DNA of 13,550 bases from Calditrichota bacterium (GTDB taxonomy: Bacteria > Calditrichota > Calditrichia > RBG-13-44-9), in assembly GCA_024276455.1 (NCBI GenBank), contig JAJRXE010000261.1:1-13550 (forward strand). The letters run 5' to 3'. Numbering within the stretch: position 1 is the stretch's first letter; the number at the start of each line of letters is the position of its first letter. Shown piece by piece: positions 7,054 through 13,550 of the stretch. Under the pieces are notes generated by a model, which saw only the letters and a program-made list of their open reading frames with translations, was not told the origin of the DNA and searched no databases. Both the position numbers and the translations under genes were made by a program.

Positions 7054-7085
7054 CCGGGCATCCGCCACATTGGACAGATACCCGG
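7054..7085 (-). terminator. Possible hairpin terminator downstream of the Fe-S oxidoreductase gene
   Basis: CCGGGCATC (7054-7062) and GATACCCGG (7077-7085) pair over nine bases on minus-strand RNA with one G-U. The hairpin sits about 28 bases after the stop at 7113. The following minus-strand sequence, TAAAATTG, has only a weak T-run. The rest of the 6888-7112 gap shows no gene. Confidence 0.35.
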
Positions 7086-7112
7086 CGGTTCACTTTTTCT
7101 GGAAGCAGTTGC

Positions 7113-9149
7113 TCAGGCTTTCAATTCTAGGGCTTCCAGCACCAGCAGAGCAATGTCTTGATTGGCCATCTGTTCTTCCCGAGCGGTTTCATTAATGCCG
7201 TCGGCAATCATGGTGGCACAGAACGGACAGGCGGTGCTCACCACGTCCGGTTGCAACCCGGCGGCTTCATCCACCCGGTTGTGATTCACCTTTGGATGGT
7301 GTTCTTCCATCCACATGCGGCCGCCGCCGGCTCCACAGCAGAATCCGTTTTCGAAAGAACGAGGCATTTCCTGCAATTCCACACCGGGAAGCGCTTTCAA
7401 CACTGCCCGGGGCGCCTGGTAAATATCGTTGTGGCGACCCAGGTAGCAAGAATCGTGGTAGGTCACCTTCTTGTTGAGGGATTTTTTCAGGGTAATTTTA
7501 CCTTCCCGAATCAGCTCGTCCAACAATTCGGTGTGGTGCACCACCTGGTAATGGCCACCAAAGTCCGGGTACTCGTTGGTAAAGGTGTTAAAGCAATGGG
7601 GACAAATGGTAAGAATTTTCTTGAATTTGTACTGTCCCAGGGTTTCCACATTTTGCTCGGCCATCATTTGGAACAGGTACTCGTTGCCCAGGCGCCGGGC
7701 CGGATCGCCGGTACAGGTTTCTTCCTTCCCCAGAATGGCATATTTCACCCCGGCGGCGTTCAGAATCTGCACCATGGCCCGGGATACCTTCTGGCTGCGG
7801 GCGTCGAAAGCACCGGCACACCCCACCCAGAACAGGTAGTCCACTTCGCCCTCCACCTCGCGCATTCGCGGCACCGACAATCCTTCGGTCCATTTCTCGC
7901 GGTCCTCGGCAGAAATTCCCCAGGGATTTCCATTTACTTCCATGTTTTTAAACGAGGTGGTCAATTCGCTCGGGAAACGGCTCTCTTCCAGCACCAGGTG
8001 TCGCCGCATTTCCACAATCTTGGGGATATGTTCGATGAACACCGGACAGGCCTCCATGCAGGCGCGGCAGGTGGTGCAGGACCAGAGAACGTCTTCCGCC
8101 ACCGTCTCCCCAACCATGGCCACCGACGTTCCTTCGATTTCCTCGCCCGCCTGACGTTTGGCCTGCAATTCCGGTCCCACCAGTGTAAGGTGATCTCGCA
8201 AAGCTACAATCAAATCTTTGGGCGAGAGCGGTTTGTCGGTATTGGTTGCCGGACACGCATCCGAGCAACGTCCGCACTCCGTACAGGCGTCCCGATCCAG
8301 CAATTCTTTCCAGGAAAAATGAGTCAGACTCGATGCCCCAAAGGTTTCGCTTTCTTCCAGATCCAGCGTGTTCAATTTCCCCTTTGGCTCCAGAGATTGG
8401 AAGAAAATATTTAACGGCGAAGTAAAAATGTGAAACAATTTCGAATACGGCATGTAAGCAATGAACACCAGCGAAATTAACAGATGAAACCACCAGAGAT
8501 ACACATGCCAGTTCCCCAGGGTTGCCAGAGAAACGCCCGTCGCCCGGAACCCCTGTCCGAGCACCCACCCCAGGGGCGACCAGCGCTCCCAACCGGGGTT
8601 CAGCACTGCAATTCGGAGCCCTTCAATCAGAAACCCGGTGACCAGAATGAGCAGAAATAGTCCCAGAATCAAGGCATCCTGTCCCCGGTTACTTAAATTG
8701 CGGGGACGCAGCACCACCCGGCGGAAAATAGCCAACAGCACCCCTCCGATGGCCAGAATGCCAAACACATCCAGAAAAAGAGAAAAATACAGGTAAAAGG
8801 CATTTTTTAGAAAGACAACCGAGAAAAGCGGTTGGGTAAAATCTACCTGAATGCCCACCAGCACTGTACCGATAAAAAGTACCAGAAAACCGGAGAAAAT
8901 GAGTACGTGCATCAATCCGGGATAGCGAACTTTAACGATGCGGCCCTGTCCCAGGGCGTACTGCAGCACCAATTTGAAGCGGCGTCCTACCTGATCCAGG
9001 CGGCGGTCCGCTCCGCCGATCTTCCAGAGACGGTAACGCTGGTAAAACCGATAAAAGAAAACGGCCAGGGCCAGTACAACAAACAGGTACATCCAACCAT
9101 GACCGTCAATGTTCCAGTAAATTTCGCGAGTGGGTACAGATTGTGGCAT
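7113..9149 (-). CDS. Membrane b-heme / Fe-S oxidoreductase (HdrDE-like, resembling ETF:menaquinone oxidoreductase)
   Basis: The 678-residue protein fuses three parts. Residues 1-250 are a NarI/HdrE-like membrane domain with about five helices (near 18-36, 80-100, 120-142, 158-178, 215-234) and candidate heme His81, His215, His222 and His240. Residues 285-370 hold two 4Fe-4S motifs, Cys289/292/295/299 and Cys358/361/364/368. Residues 440-650 hold two cysteine-rich CCG domains, with Cys444, Cys479, Cys516 and Cys519 in the first and Cys568, CCG at 604-606, Cys641 and Cys644 in the second. This is the build of heterodisulfide-reductase-like DUF224 proteins, including those that carry electrons between ETF and menaquinone during acyl-CoA oxidation. 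The electron donor cannot be read from sequence, and no etfAB gene is in the window. The ATG at 9147-9149 has AAAGGAGG at 9155-9162. All cluster ligands look intact. Architecture is certain; the ETF link is inference. Confidence 0.9.
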   Translation of the reverse strand: MPQSVPTREIYWNIDGHGWMYLFVVLALAVFFYRFYQRYRLWKIGGADRRLDQVGRRFKLVLQYALGQGRIVKVRYPGLMHVLIFSGFLVLFIGTVLVGIQVDFTQPLFSVVFLKNAFYLYFSLFLDVFGILAIGGVLLAIFRRVVLRPRNLSNRGQDALILGLFLLILVTGFLIEGLRIAVLNPGWERWSPLGWVLGQGFRATGVSLATLGNWHVYLWWFHLLISLVFIAYMPYSKLFHIFTSPLNIFFQSLEPKGKLNTLDLEESETFGASSLTHFSWKELLDRDACTECGRCSDACPATNTDKPLSPKDLIVALRDHLTLVGPELQAKRQAGEEIEGTSVAMVGETVAEDVLWSCTTCRACMEACPVFIEHIPKIVEMRRHLVLEESRFPSELTTSFKNMEVNGNPWGISAEDREKWTEGLSVPRMREVEGEVDYLFWVGCAGAFDARSQKVSRAMVQILNAAGVKYAILGKEETCTGDPARRLGNEYLFQMMAEQNVETLGQYKFKKILTICPHCFNTFTNEYPDFGGHYQVVHHTELLDELIREGKITLKKSLNKKVTYHDSCYLGRHNDIYQAPRAVLKALPGVELQEMPRSFENGFCCGAGGGRMWMEEHHPKVNHNRVDEAAGLQPDVVSTACPFCATMIADGINETAREEQMANQDIALLVLEALELKA

Positions 9150-9266
9150 GAGCGACCTCCTTTTGCAGAATTTGTCAAAGGCCTCGATTTATTTTTTCCC
9201 CAAGCTGGGATTCCATTCCGGACAAGAAGACAGAGCAATGCTGAATCGTAACATCAAAGCAAGAAA

Positions 9267-9315
9267 AACGGGATTTTCCCCGGAAAAAAGTCCGGTCTTA
9301 CCGATGGGGAAAATT
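9267..9315 (-). terminator. Hairpin terminator downstream of the CpsB-like gene
   Basis: GGGGAAAAT (9306-9314) pairs perfectly with ATTTTCCCC (9273-9281), and a smaller CCGGA/TCCGG stem sits inside the loop (9282-9295). On the minus strand the structure is followed by CCCGTTTTTCTT, a reasonable T-run. It begins six bases after the stop at 9320 and separates this gene from the oxidoreductase gene. Confidence 0.55.
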
Positions 9316-9319
9316 CCCA

Positions 9320-10138
9320 CTACGCTTTTCCCAGAAAACGAAAGGATTTTTTTATTTTTTGCAAGAGACCTTTCCTGGGGACTTCCAGGGGAGCCTCTAC
9401 CTTTTCCAGCCGTTCGCCGGCAATGATGGCCTGAGGATTTCCGCGAACCAGCTTTTCCAGATATTCCAGCGGAATCTTGTCCACCAGAAAATACACCACG
9501 TCGCGCAAAATAAAACAGCGTCCTTTCTTGTAAGTATGAGCGTCCGAAGCCACAAAGTGAGCCAATCCCTGTTCCAGAATTTTCAGGCTGGTTTTCTGGA
9601 CATCTTTTCCGAAATGTCCTAGAATACTGCCGCCGTTAATCTGCAACAATCCGCCAAACTTAATGAACCGGTAAAGCACCTCGAAATCGTTGACGACCGC
9701 CATGTAACGCTCCGGATGGGCAATAATGGGAATGTAATCTTCCATGGAGAGGCGAAAGAGCGCATCCTCGAACCCTTCCAGCGCCTGGAACATGGGAAAT
9801 TCCATCAGTACGTACTGCCCGCGCCCCCCCAGCGTGGCGATGGGCACATCGGCAATGCTGCTGGCAATGTAGGGGTGGTAGAACAATTCCGAACCGGAGT
9901 GCACCCGAACGGGAATCCCCTCCTCCTCTATTTTCTGCTGTAACTCGGCAAACTTCCAAAGATATTCTTTCACCAGATCCGGAGCGATGTATTCGCTGAA
10001 ATGGGAGGTGGCAAACACATCGGTAATGCCCTGGCTGGCCGCCTGCCGCAACATTTCCATGGTCACCTTCCAGTCCGGAGGACCATCGTCAAAATCCGGA
10101 ATCAAATGGTTGTGAATATCAATTAAATTCTCAATCAT
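9320..10138 (-). CDS. CpsB/YwqE-type PHP-domain protein tyrosine phosphatase
   Basis: Members of this manganese-dependent family dephosphorylate the tyrosine-rich tail of bacterial tyrosine kinases and so control capsule or exopolysaccharide export. The 272 residues show the PHP metal motifs in order: IDIHNHLIPDFDDG (6-19; His9, His11, Asp18), ATSHF (His46), HSGSELFYHP (80-89; Glu84), LMEFP (111-115), IIAHPERY (138-145; His141), QINGGSILG (166-174) and ASDAHTYKKGR (197-207; Asp199, His201). All expected metal ligands are present. The basic C-terminal tail (about 255-272) is longer than needed for the barrel. The ATG at 10136-10138 has a modest GGGAAGG upstream. No tyrosine kinase, Wzx/Wzy or glycosyltransferase gene lies nearby, so the substrate is unknown. 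A histidinol-phosphatase-type PHP protein is less likely because of the CpsB-specific HPERY and SDAH context. Confidence 0.88.
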   Translation of the reverse strand: MIENLIDIHNHLIPDFDDGPPDWKVTMEMLRQAASQGITDVFATSHFSEYIAPDLVKEYLWKFAELQQKIEEEGIPVRVHSGSELFYHPYIASSIADVPIATLGGRGQYVLMEFPMFQALEGFEDALFRLSMEDYIPIIAHPERYMAVVNDFEVLYRFIKFGGLLQINGGSILGHFGKDVQKTSLKILEQGLAHFVASDAHTYKKGRCFILRDVVYFLVDKIPLEYLEKLVRGNPQAIIAGERLEKVEAPLEVPRKGLLQKIKKSFRFLGKA

Positions 10139-10158
10139 GCAACAACCTTCCCAACAAC

Positions 10159-10247
10159 ACGCTTCGCTTTGCTGACAAACAATTTAACCCGCAGGTTAAA
10201 ACTATTTTCGAACGCTTCGCCCTTTTTCTTGAGTTTAACCTAAACTC
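10159..10247. repeat. Duplicated small module with two alternative hairpins
   Basis: Between the redoxin and CpsB-like genes, ACGCTTCGC occurs at 10159-10167 and again at 10212-10220. TTTAACC occurs at 10183-10189 and 10234-10240, nearly the same distance apart. Two perfect hairpins are present: TTTAACC/GGTTAAA (10183-10200, 4-base loop) and GAGTTTA/TAAACTC (10231-10247, 3-base loop). GGTTAAA at 10194-10200 could pair with either TTTAACC copy, so the two folds compete. Neither hairpin is followed by a T-run on the minus strand. Confidence 0.5.
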
Positions 10248-10261
10248 AAATGCCGGGCGCC

Positions 10262-10756
10262 TCAACCGGGCCGAAAAGCCGGAACTGCCGCCGGATCGTC
10301 GAAAAGCGGAGCCGCTTTCACCCGATTGGCTTGTTTCCAGCGATCCAGCATGGCTACCACTTCCTCCCGCACAAACCCTTCGCTCCCCTGTAAAATTTCT
10401 CCCGACGGTCCAATCAAAAACAGCGCCGGAACAGCGGTAAAGTTGCAATGCCGCGAAAGGGCGTATTCCGGATAGTCAAGTGCGACCGGTAATTCCAATC
10501 CCAAACGCCGGACGAATTCCCGGGTTTCCGCCGGAGCATCCTGAGATACCAACAACAGATTCTCCGTCCGCCCGGGCAAGCGACGGTAAAACGCGTTCAA
10601 ATAGGGCAACAAGAAAAGACAGGTCTGACAGGATTGCTTGTAAAACACCAGCAAGGTTAACGGATGAGCCTGCCACACCGCTTCGGAAAACATGCCGCCG
10701 TGCAGGAGGGGTAATGGTCGGGCAAGAATCAGGTTTGTGGGATATGAAGCCTGCAA
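10262..10756 (-). CDS. Thioredoxin-fold (TlpA/redoxin-like) protein
   Basis: The product has a thioredoxin fold with an active-site CxxC (KQSCQTC) after the strand PLTLLVFY, a DAPAETREFVRRLG segment and the cis-proline motif AVPALFLIGPSG. This is the pattern of TlpA/AhpC-TSA-like thiol oxidoreductases that reduce disulfides or peroxides. I see no signal peptide or lipobox, so a cytoplasmic location is likely. The frame extends to ATGs at 10783 and 10801, but neither has a Shine-Dalgarno site. AAGGAG at 10763-10768 lies six bases before a TTG at 10754-10756, which I prefer as the start (164 residues). With the longest start, the cysteines are residues 58 and 61 and the cis-Pro is 125. The tail (about the last 20 residues) is Ala/Pro-rich and not conserved by eye. 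It lies upstream of the CpsB-like gene, separated by 123 bases with hairpins. Fold is secure, substrate unknown. Confidence 0.85.
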   Translation of the reverse strand: MQASYPTNLILARPLPLLHGGMFSEAVWQAHPLTLLVFYKQSCQTCLFLLPYLNAFYRRLPGRTENLLLVSQDAPAETREFVRRLGLELPVALDYPEYALSRHCNFTAVPALFLIGPSGEILQGSEGFVREEVVAMLDRWKQANRVKAAPLFDDPAAVPAFRPG

Positions 10757-10801
10757 TGTGAACTCCTTTTTCTGGTTTTCCATCCGGAAACGCTGGTGCA
10801 T

Positions 10802-10999
10802 TCAGAGGACCGGAGCCGTATTTACCATCCCGTCGAACCACAGCATGAGGTTCAGATTTCAATAAAATAATTTTCTGGAAACGGAAAACAAGAAAAAAAT
10901 AAAACCATTGTGCCGGTTAAAGAGATTGTTTTTCGTACCGCATTTCAACGACGCATCGTATTAAAGCATCAACGGTCACGCTAACGGCTTGAACTACTG
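10802..10999. other. Gap without a recognisable gene
   Basis: The 323-base space between pepA and the redoxin gene shows no credible coding frame. Its first half (about 10857-10910) is AT-rich and A-rich on the plus strand. Its second half carries the repeat pair described at 11000-11095. Part of 10757-10860 may be the leader of the redoxin gene if TTG 10756 is the true start. Confidence 0.4.
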
Positions 11000-11095
11000 G
11001 TAGGACAACCATCCCGTTTGTCCCAAGGCTGTGAAATAAGCGACTCTGGCGAGTCGCTTTACAAAGTAGATCAACCATCCCGTTCGTCCCAAGGC
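11000..11095. repeat. Near-identical 30-bp direct repeats flanking a perfect 9-bp hairpin
   Basis: Bases 11000-11029 and 11066-11095 match at 27 of 30 positions. They share CAACCATCCCGTT and GTCCCAAGGC and are 66 bases apart. Between them AAGCGACTC (11038-11046) and GAGTCGCTT (11051-11059) form a perfect stem with a TGGC loop. The unit lies 30-125 bases past the pepA stop. The minus-strand sequence after the hairpin (ATTTC) is a poor T-run. This looks like an intergenic repeat element rather than a simple terminator. Confidence 0.7.
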
Positions 11096-11124
11096 CCCCG
11101 CAATTTTCAGCTCAAGAAAGGTGG

Positions 11125-12633
11125 TCAAGCCGGACGCTTTTCCGCCAGATTCCGTAACCAGTACCAGAGTAAGCGCACCCCGAAACCGCTGGGCCCCTTC
11201 GGTCGGTAGTTCTTCTCCGGCATGTTGTAAGCGGTACCGGCAATGTCCAGGTGAATCCAGGGAGTTTTTTCCACGAATTTTTGTAAAAATTTGGCTGCCG
11301 TAATGGTGCCCGCGCCCGGTTGAGTGCTGATGTTGCGGATATCGGCAATGGGGCTCTTCATGAGCTCGGCGTAATCGTCCCATAGGGGCAGAGGCCAGAG
11401 GCGTTCGCCGGAAATTTCCGCCGCCTGTTGCAGCTGTTTCTGATGTTCCTCTTCGCTGGCAAATACCGCGGCGGCCAGGTGTCCCAACGCCACCACTACC
11501 GCTCCGGTCAAGGTAGCCAGGTCTACCAAACAATCCGGCTGGTACTTCTTTTCCACATAACTCAGGGCATCTGCCAGAATAAGCCGTCCTTCGGCATCGG
11601 TATTAATCACTTCGATGCTCTGGCCGGAATAGCTGACCACCACATCTCCCGGACGGGTCGCCTTACCCGAGGGGAGATTCTCAACCAGCGGGAAAGCCGC
11701 CACCAGATTTAACGGCAATCGAGTGGCGCTCACGCTAACCAGGGTTCCCAGCGCCACAGCCGCCCCGCTCATGTCGTATTTCATCTCTTCCATGTTCTTG
11801 GACGGCTTAAGAGAAATTCCGCCGCTGTCGAAAGTCACCCCTTTTCCCACCACCGCCACGGTCTTCTTCGCCCGGGGGCCGTGGTAGGTTGCAATCGCCA
11901 GGTAGGGAGGATTCTCGCTCCCCCGGGCAACCGCCAGCAGAGCACCGAAACCGCGCTTCTCCAGTTCCTTCCGATCCAGAATCTCCAGTTTCCAGCCATA
12001 CTGCTTTTTCAACTCCCGGATTTTCTCCACAAACCCTTCCGGGGTGAGCAGATTGGCCGGCAGATTGGCCATGCGACGAGCCAGATTCACCCCTTCGGCT
12101 ACTTTTTGAGCCTGCTCCAGCCAGGCCCTGATCGATTTCGGAGCATCCGGCAGTAACAAATAAACCTGCTCTAACGGCGGCGGTTCGTCCTCGCCAGGAG
12201 TTTTCCACTCTCCCAATTTCAGGGCGGGCATTTCCAGGGCGCTCACCGCTTCCACCAGGAATTCCGCCCACTTCCCTTCCGGCACCAGCGATTCCTCCCA
12301 GTAAATGCTCACCTTTCCCAACCGGTACTCCCGGGCGGTCTGGAAACAGGCTCCAAAAAACTCCCGCACTTTTTCCAGATTCAGCTCCTCCGACTTACCC
12401 AGCCCCATTAAAACCAGACGAGGGATTTTCCCCTCGCTGGTGTAAAGCAAGCGTTTTTCATTCATTTTAGCGGAAAAATCCCCGGACTGAAACACCTGCT
12501 GCGGAAGAGGCGCTAACTTTGCTTCCAGAAAATCCAGGGCGGCGGGAAATTTCATCTGGTTTGACAGAACCGGAACCAGCAACAGTGGGGTGGCATGCGC
12601 CTCCAGTTTTTTCTCGATAAGTTCTATTTTCAT
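11125..12633 (-). CDS. pepA: Leucyl aminopeptidase, peptidase family M17
   Basis: This cytoplasmic two-metal exopeptidase removes N-terminal residues from peptides. The 502 residues have the variable N-terminal domain (about 1-160) and the conserved catalytic domain. The VGKGVTFDSGGISLKP block gives Lys264, Asp269 and catalytic Lys276. KYDMSGAA gives Asp287. The signature NTDAEGRL (344-351) gives Asp346, Glu348 and catalytic Arg350. These align with E. coli PepA at a constant offset of six, and all metal and catalytic residues are kept. The frame extends to a TTG at 12669, but the ATG at 12631-12633 has AAGGGG at 12641-12646 and begins MKIELIEKK, so it is preferred. The C-terminus ends at a normal point after the GVRLL block. 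It is probably a single-gene unit, with a long AT-rich leader upstream and the repeat element downstream. E. coli PepA also binds DNA at cer sites; nothing here shows that role. Confidence 0.96.
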   Translation of the reverse strand: MKIELIEKKLEAHATPLLLVPVLSNQMKFPAALDFLEAKLAPLPQQVFQSGDFSAKMNEKRLLYTSEGKIPRLVLMGLGKSEELNLEKVREFFGACFQTAREYRLGKVSIYWEESLVPEGKWAEFLVEAVSALEMPALKLGEWKTPGEDEPPPLEQVYLLLPDAPKSIRAWLEQAQKVAEGVNLARRMANLPANLLTPEGFVEKIRELKKQYGWKLEILDRKELEKRGFGALLAVARGSENPPYLAIATYHGPRAKKTVAVVGKGVTFDSGGISLKPSKNMEEMKYDMSGAAVALGTLVSVSATRLPLNLVAAFPLVENLPSGKATRPGDVVVSYSGQSIEVINTDAEGRLILADALSYVEKKYQPDCLVDLATLTGAVVVALGHLAAAVFASEEEHQKQLQQAAEISGERLWPLPLWDDYAELMKSPIADIRNISTQPGAGTITAAKFLQKFVEKTPWIHLDIAGTAYNMPEKNYRPKGPSGFGVRLLWYWLRNLAEKRPA

Positions 12634-12740
12634 GGCAATACCCCTTGTGTTTGTTCTTTGCCCCACCAATGTTGTCCCAAAAGAACAGCTTGTTTAGACT
12701 TTAGTCCGCAAATCACACGAATTCACACAAAAAATAAGAA

Positions 12741-12768
12741 AAATAAACTAAAAATGTTTAGCTTATTT
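12741..12768. other. AT-rich hairpin in the pepA upstream region
   Basis: AAATAAACTAAA (12741-12752) and TTTAGCTTATTT (12757-12768) pair over 12 bases around a 4-base loop. On the minus strand the single mismatch becomes G-U. In that direction TTCTTATTTTTT follows, so it resembles a weak terminator or attenuator about 110 bases before the pepA start. The whole 12634-12878 stretch is AT-rich and shows no gene. Confidence 0.35.
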
Positions 12769-12878
12769 TTTATAAAAATTTTAAAGCAGTTTCAGAACCG
12801 CAGGTAAATTGTTTTTTATTTCGGCAACCTCACCTGGATTTCCGGTTAGTTTTATTTATTTAATCCAGGGACAAAACC

Positions 12879-12923
12879 AAAAAACCCATGAATCCCTTTT
12901 ATTTGCAGATTCATGGGTTTTTT
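12879..12923 (-). terminator. Strong terminator downstream of nuoB
   Basis: AAAAAACCCATGAATC (12879-12894) and GATTCATGGGTTTTTT (12908-12923) are exact inverse complements, giving a 12-bp mixed stem flanked by A and T runs with a 13-base loop. It lies about 30 bases after the nuoB stop. The A/T flanks make it able to stop transcripts from either side. Confidence 0.92.
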
Positions 12924-12954
12924 ATGAAAAATTCTCTACCGGTTCCGCAAGGTT

Positions 12955-13500
12955 TTATTTGGGCTCCCAGGGGAACAGGGTACCTTTGTAAAGCTGTTCT
13001 TGACGACGGCGTTCCAGCAATTCCTGTTTGTAATTTTTCCAGGAATCGTTTTCGATGAGCTTCTGGATTTTCATTACCGCATCGATGACGGCTTCCGGAC
13101 GCGGCGGGCATCCGGGGATGTAAACGTCCACCGGAACAAAGCGGTCGATTCCCTGCGCCAGAGTGTAAGTATCGAAGATCCCTCCGCTGGAGGCGCAGGC
13201 TCCCATGGAGATACACCATTTCGGTTCGGGCATCTGGTCCCAGATGCGCTTGAGAATGGGTAATTCTTTAATGGCCACCCGACCCGCCACTAACATTAAA
13301 TCGCACTGCCGGGGAGTGAAACGAATGGCCTCTGCGCCAAAACGGGCCATGTCGTAACGGGAGGCCAGGGTAGCCATGAACTCAAGTGCGCAACAGGCCG
13401 TCCCAAAAGGCATGGGCCAGAGCGAATTCTTCCGAGCCCAGTTGACCAGCTTATCGATGCGGGTGGTAATCACATTTTTAAGACCCATTTCTGCCGCCAT
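12955..13500 (-). CDS. nuoB: NADH-quinone oxidoreductase subunit B (complex I, N2 cluster subunit)
   Basis: NuoB sits at the quinone-binding junction of complex I and holds the terminal [4Fe-4S] cluster N2. The 181 residues show the family in full: WARKNSLWPMPFGTACCALE (21-40) with the tandem Cys36-Cys37, RFGAEAIRFTPRQCDLMLVAG (54-73), WCISMGACASSGG (95-107) with Cys102, and VYIPGCPPRPEAVIDA (127-142) with Cys131. All four cluster ligands are present. The C-terminal 40 residues are charged and helical. The ATG at 13498-13500 is preceded by AGGAGG (13506-13511). A strong terminator follows instead of nuoC, so this is the last gene of its transcript; nuoA may lie just right of the window. The fold is homologous to the hydrogenase small subunit also encoded here. 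Confidence 0.97.
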   Translation of the reverse strand: MAAEMGLKNVITTRIDKLVNWARKNSLWPMPFGTACCALEFMATLASRYDMARFGAEAIRFTPRQCDLMLVAGRVAIKELPILKRIWDQMPEPKWCISMGACASSGGIFDTYTLAQGIDRFVPVDVYIPGCPPRPEAVIDAVMKIQKLIENDSWKNYKQELLERRRQEQLYKGTLFPWEPK

Positions 13501-13550
13501 AAATGCCTCCTGAACAGTTAACCTGATCGGTAATTAACGGGGAGCGCCCA

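Noticed and set aside
7158..8414. 418-codon plus-strand open frame
   Set aside because: It is the antisense of the Fe-S oxidoreductase gene; its His/Gly-rich composition reflects the complement of the real codons.
11000..11095. CRISPR array
   Set aside because: Only two copies, with a hairpin in the spacer and no further units or cas genes.
10994..11533. 179-codon minus-strand frame overlapping the pepA 3' end
   Set aside because: Most of it is an out-of-frame reading of pepA, and its tail is created by the direct repeats at 11000-11095.
13518..13550. Possible C-terminal end of nuoA at the right edge
   Set aside because: nuoA is expected here, but the two stop-ending frames give only a few residues (Gly-Ala-Pro-Arg, or a Trp-Ala-Leu-Pro start) and neither clearly matches the NuoA end. 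Too short to call.
1..13550. tRNA, rRNA or complete insertion sequence
   Set aside because: I looked in the gaps for cloverleaf arms, rRNA-like blocks, terminal inverted repeats with target duplications and transposase motifs, and saw none. A tRNA or covariance-model scan would be decisive.

Overview
All nine confidently called genes in this window are read from the minus strand. They look like a respiratory, hydrogen-oxidising bacterium. The set includes a membrane-bound uptake [NiFe] hydrogenase (hyaA-hyaB-hyaC order), a complex I subunit (nuoB), a large membrane cytochrome/Fe-S oxidoreductase of the kind that passes electrons to quinone, and the first enzyme of the nickel-pincer cofactor pathway (larB). 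Protein-coding DNA has balanced to moderately high GC, the gaps are AT-rich, and Shine-Dalgarno sites of the GGAGG type are strong. No gene is phylum-diagnostic by eye. A Calditrichota/FCB-type or other hydrogenotrophic Gram-negative anaerobe or microaerophile is a guess, not a result.

Layout from the left. Bases 1 to about 316 are AT-rich and hold an internal piece of a coiled-coil protein with no start and no end. At about 316-330 this sequence joins abruptly, inside a short inverted repeat, to the 3' part of hyaC, which is cut before its last membrane helix. hyaC, hyaB and hyaA (304-3740) form one transcription unit with a 1-nt overlap between hyaA and hyaB. A gene-poor, AT-rich 750-bp stretch (3741-4491) with several palindromes follows. 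Next come larB (4492-5259), dusB (5341-6342), and a two-repeat SPW membrane protein (6582-6887) with a textbook terminator. Then come a 678-residue b-heme/Fe-S oxidoreductase (7113-9149), a CpsB/YwqE-type PHP phosphatase (9320-10138), a thioredoxin-fold protein (10262 to about 10756), and a leucyl aminopeptidase (11125-12633). The last gene is nuoB (12955-13500), followed by a strong terminator.

How they work together: the hydrogenase would oxidise H2 on the outer face of the cytoplasmic membrane and reduce quinone through HyaC. NuoB belongs to the NADH/ferredoxin:quinone route, and the 678-residue protein probably feeds electrons from an ETF-like or thiol donor into the same pool. LarB makes the precursor of the nickel-pincer cofactor, so nickel is used in two ways here. 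The remaining genes are housekeeping (tRNA dihydrouridine, peptide turnover) or of unclear context.

Main points for a second look: (1) HyaA carries both extra cysteines of oxygen-tolerant hydrogenases, but a tryptophan replaces one of the four standard proximal-cluster cysteines. (2) The left edge of the hydrogenase operon is broken at a hairpin, which is either an assembly join or a real rearrangement. (3) Bases 11000-11095 hold a near-identical 30-bp repeat pair flanking a perfect hairpin, and 10159-10247 holds a small duplicated module with mutually exclusive hairpins. I saw no tRNA, rRNA, CRISPR array or complete insertion sequence.
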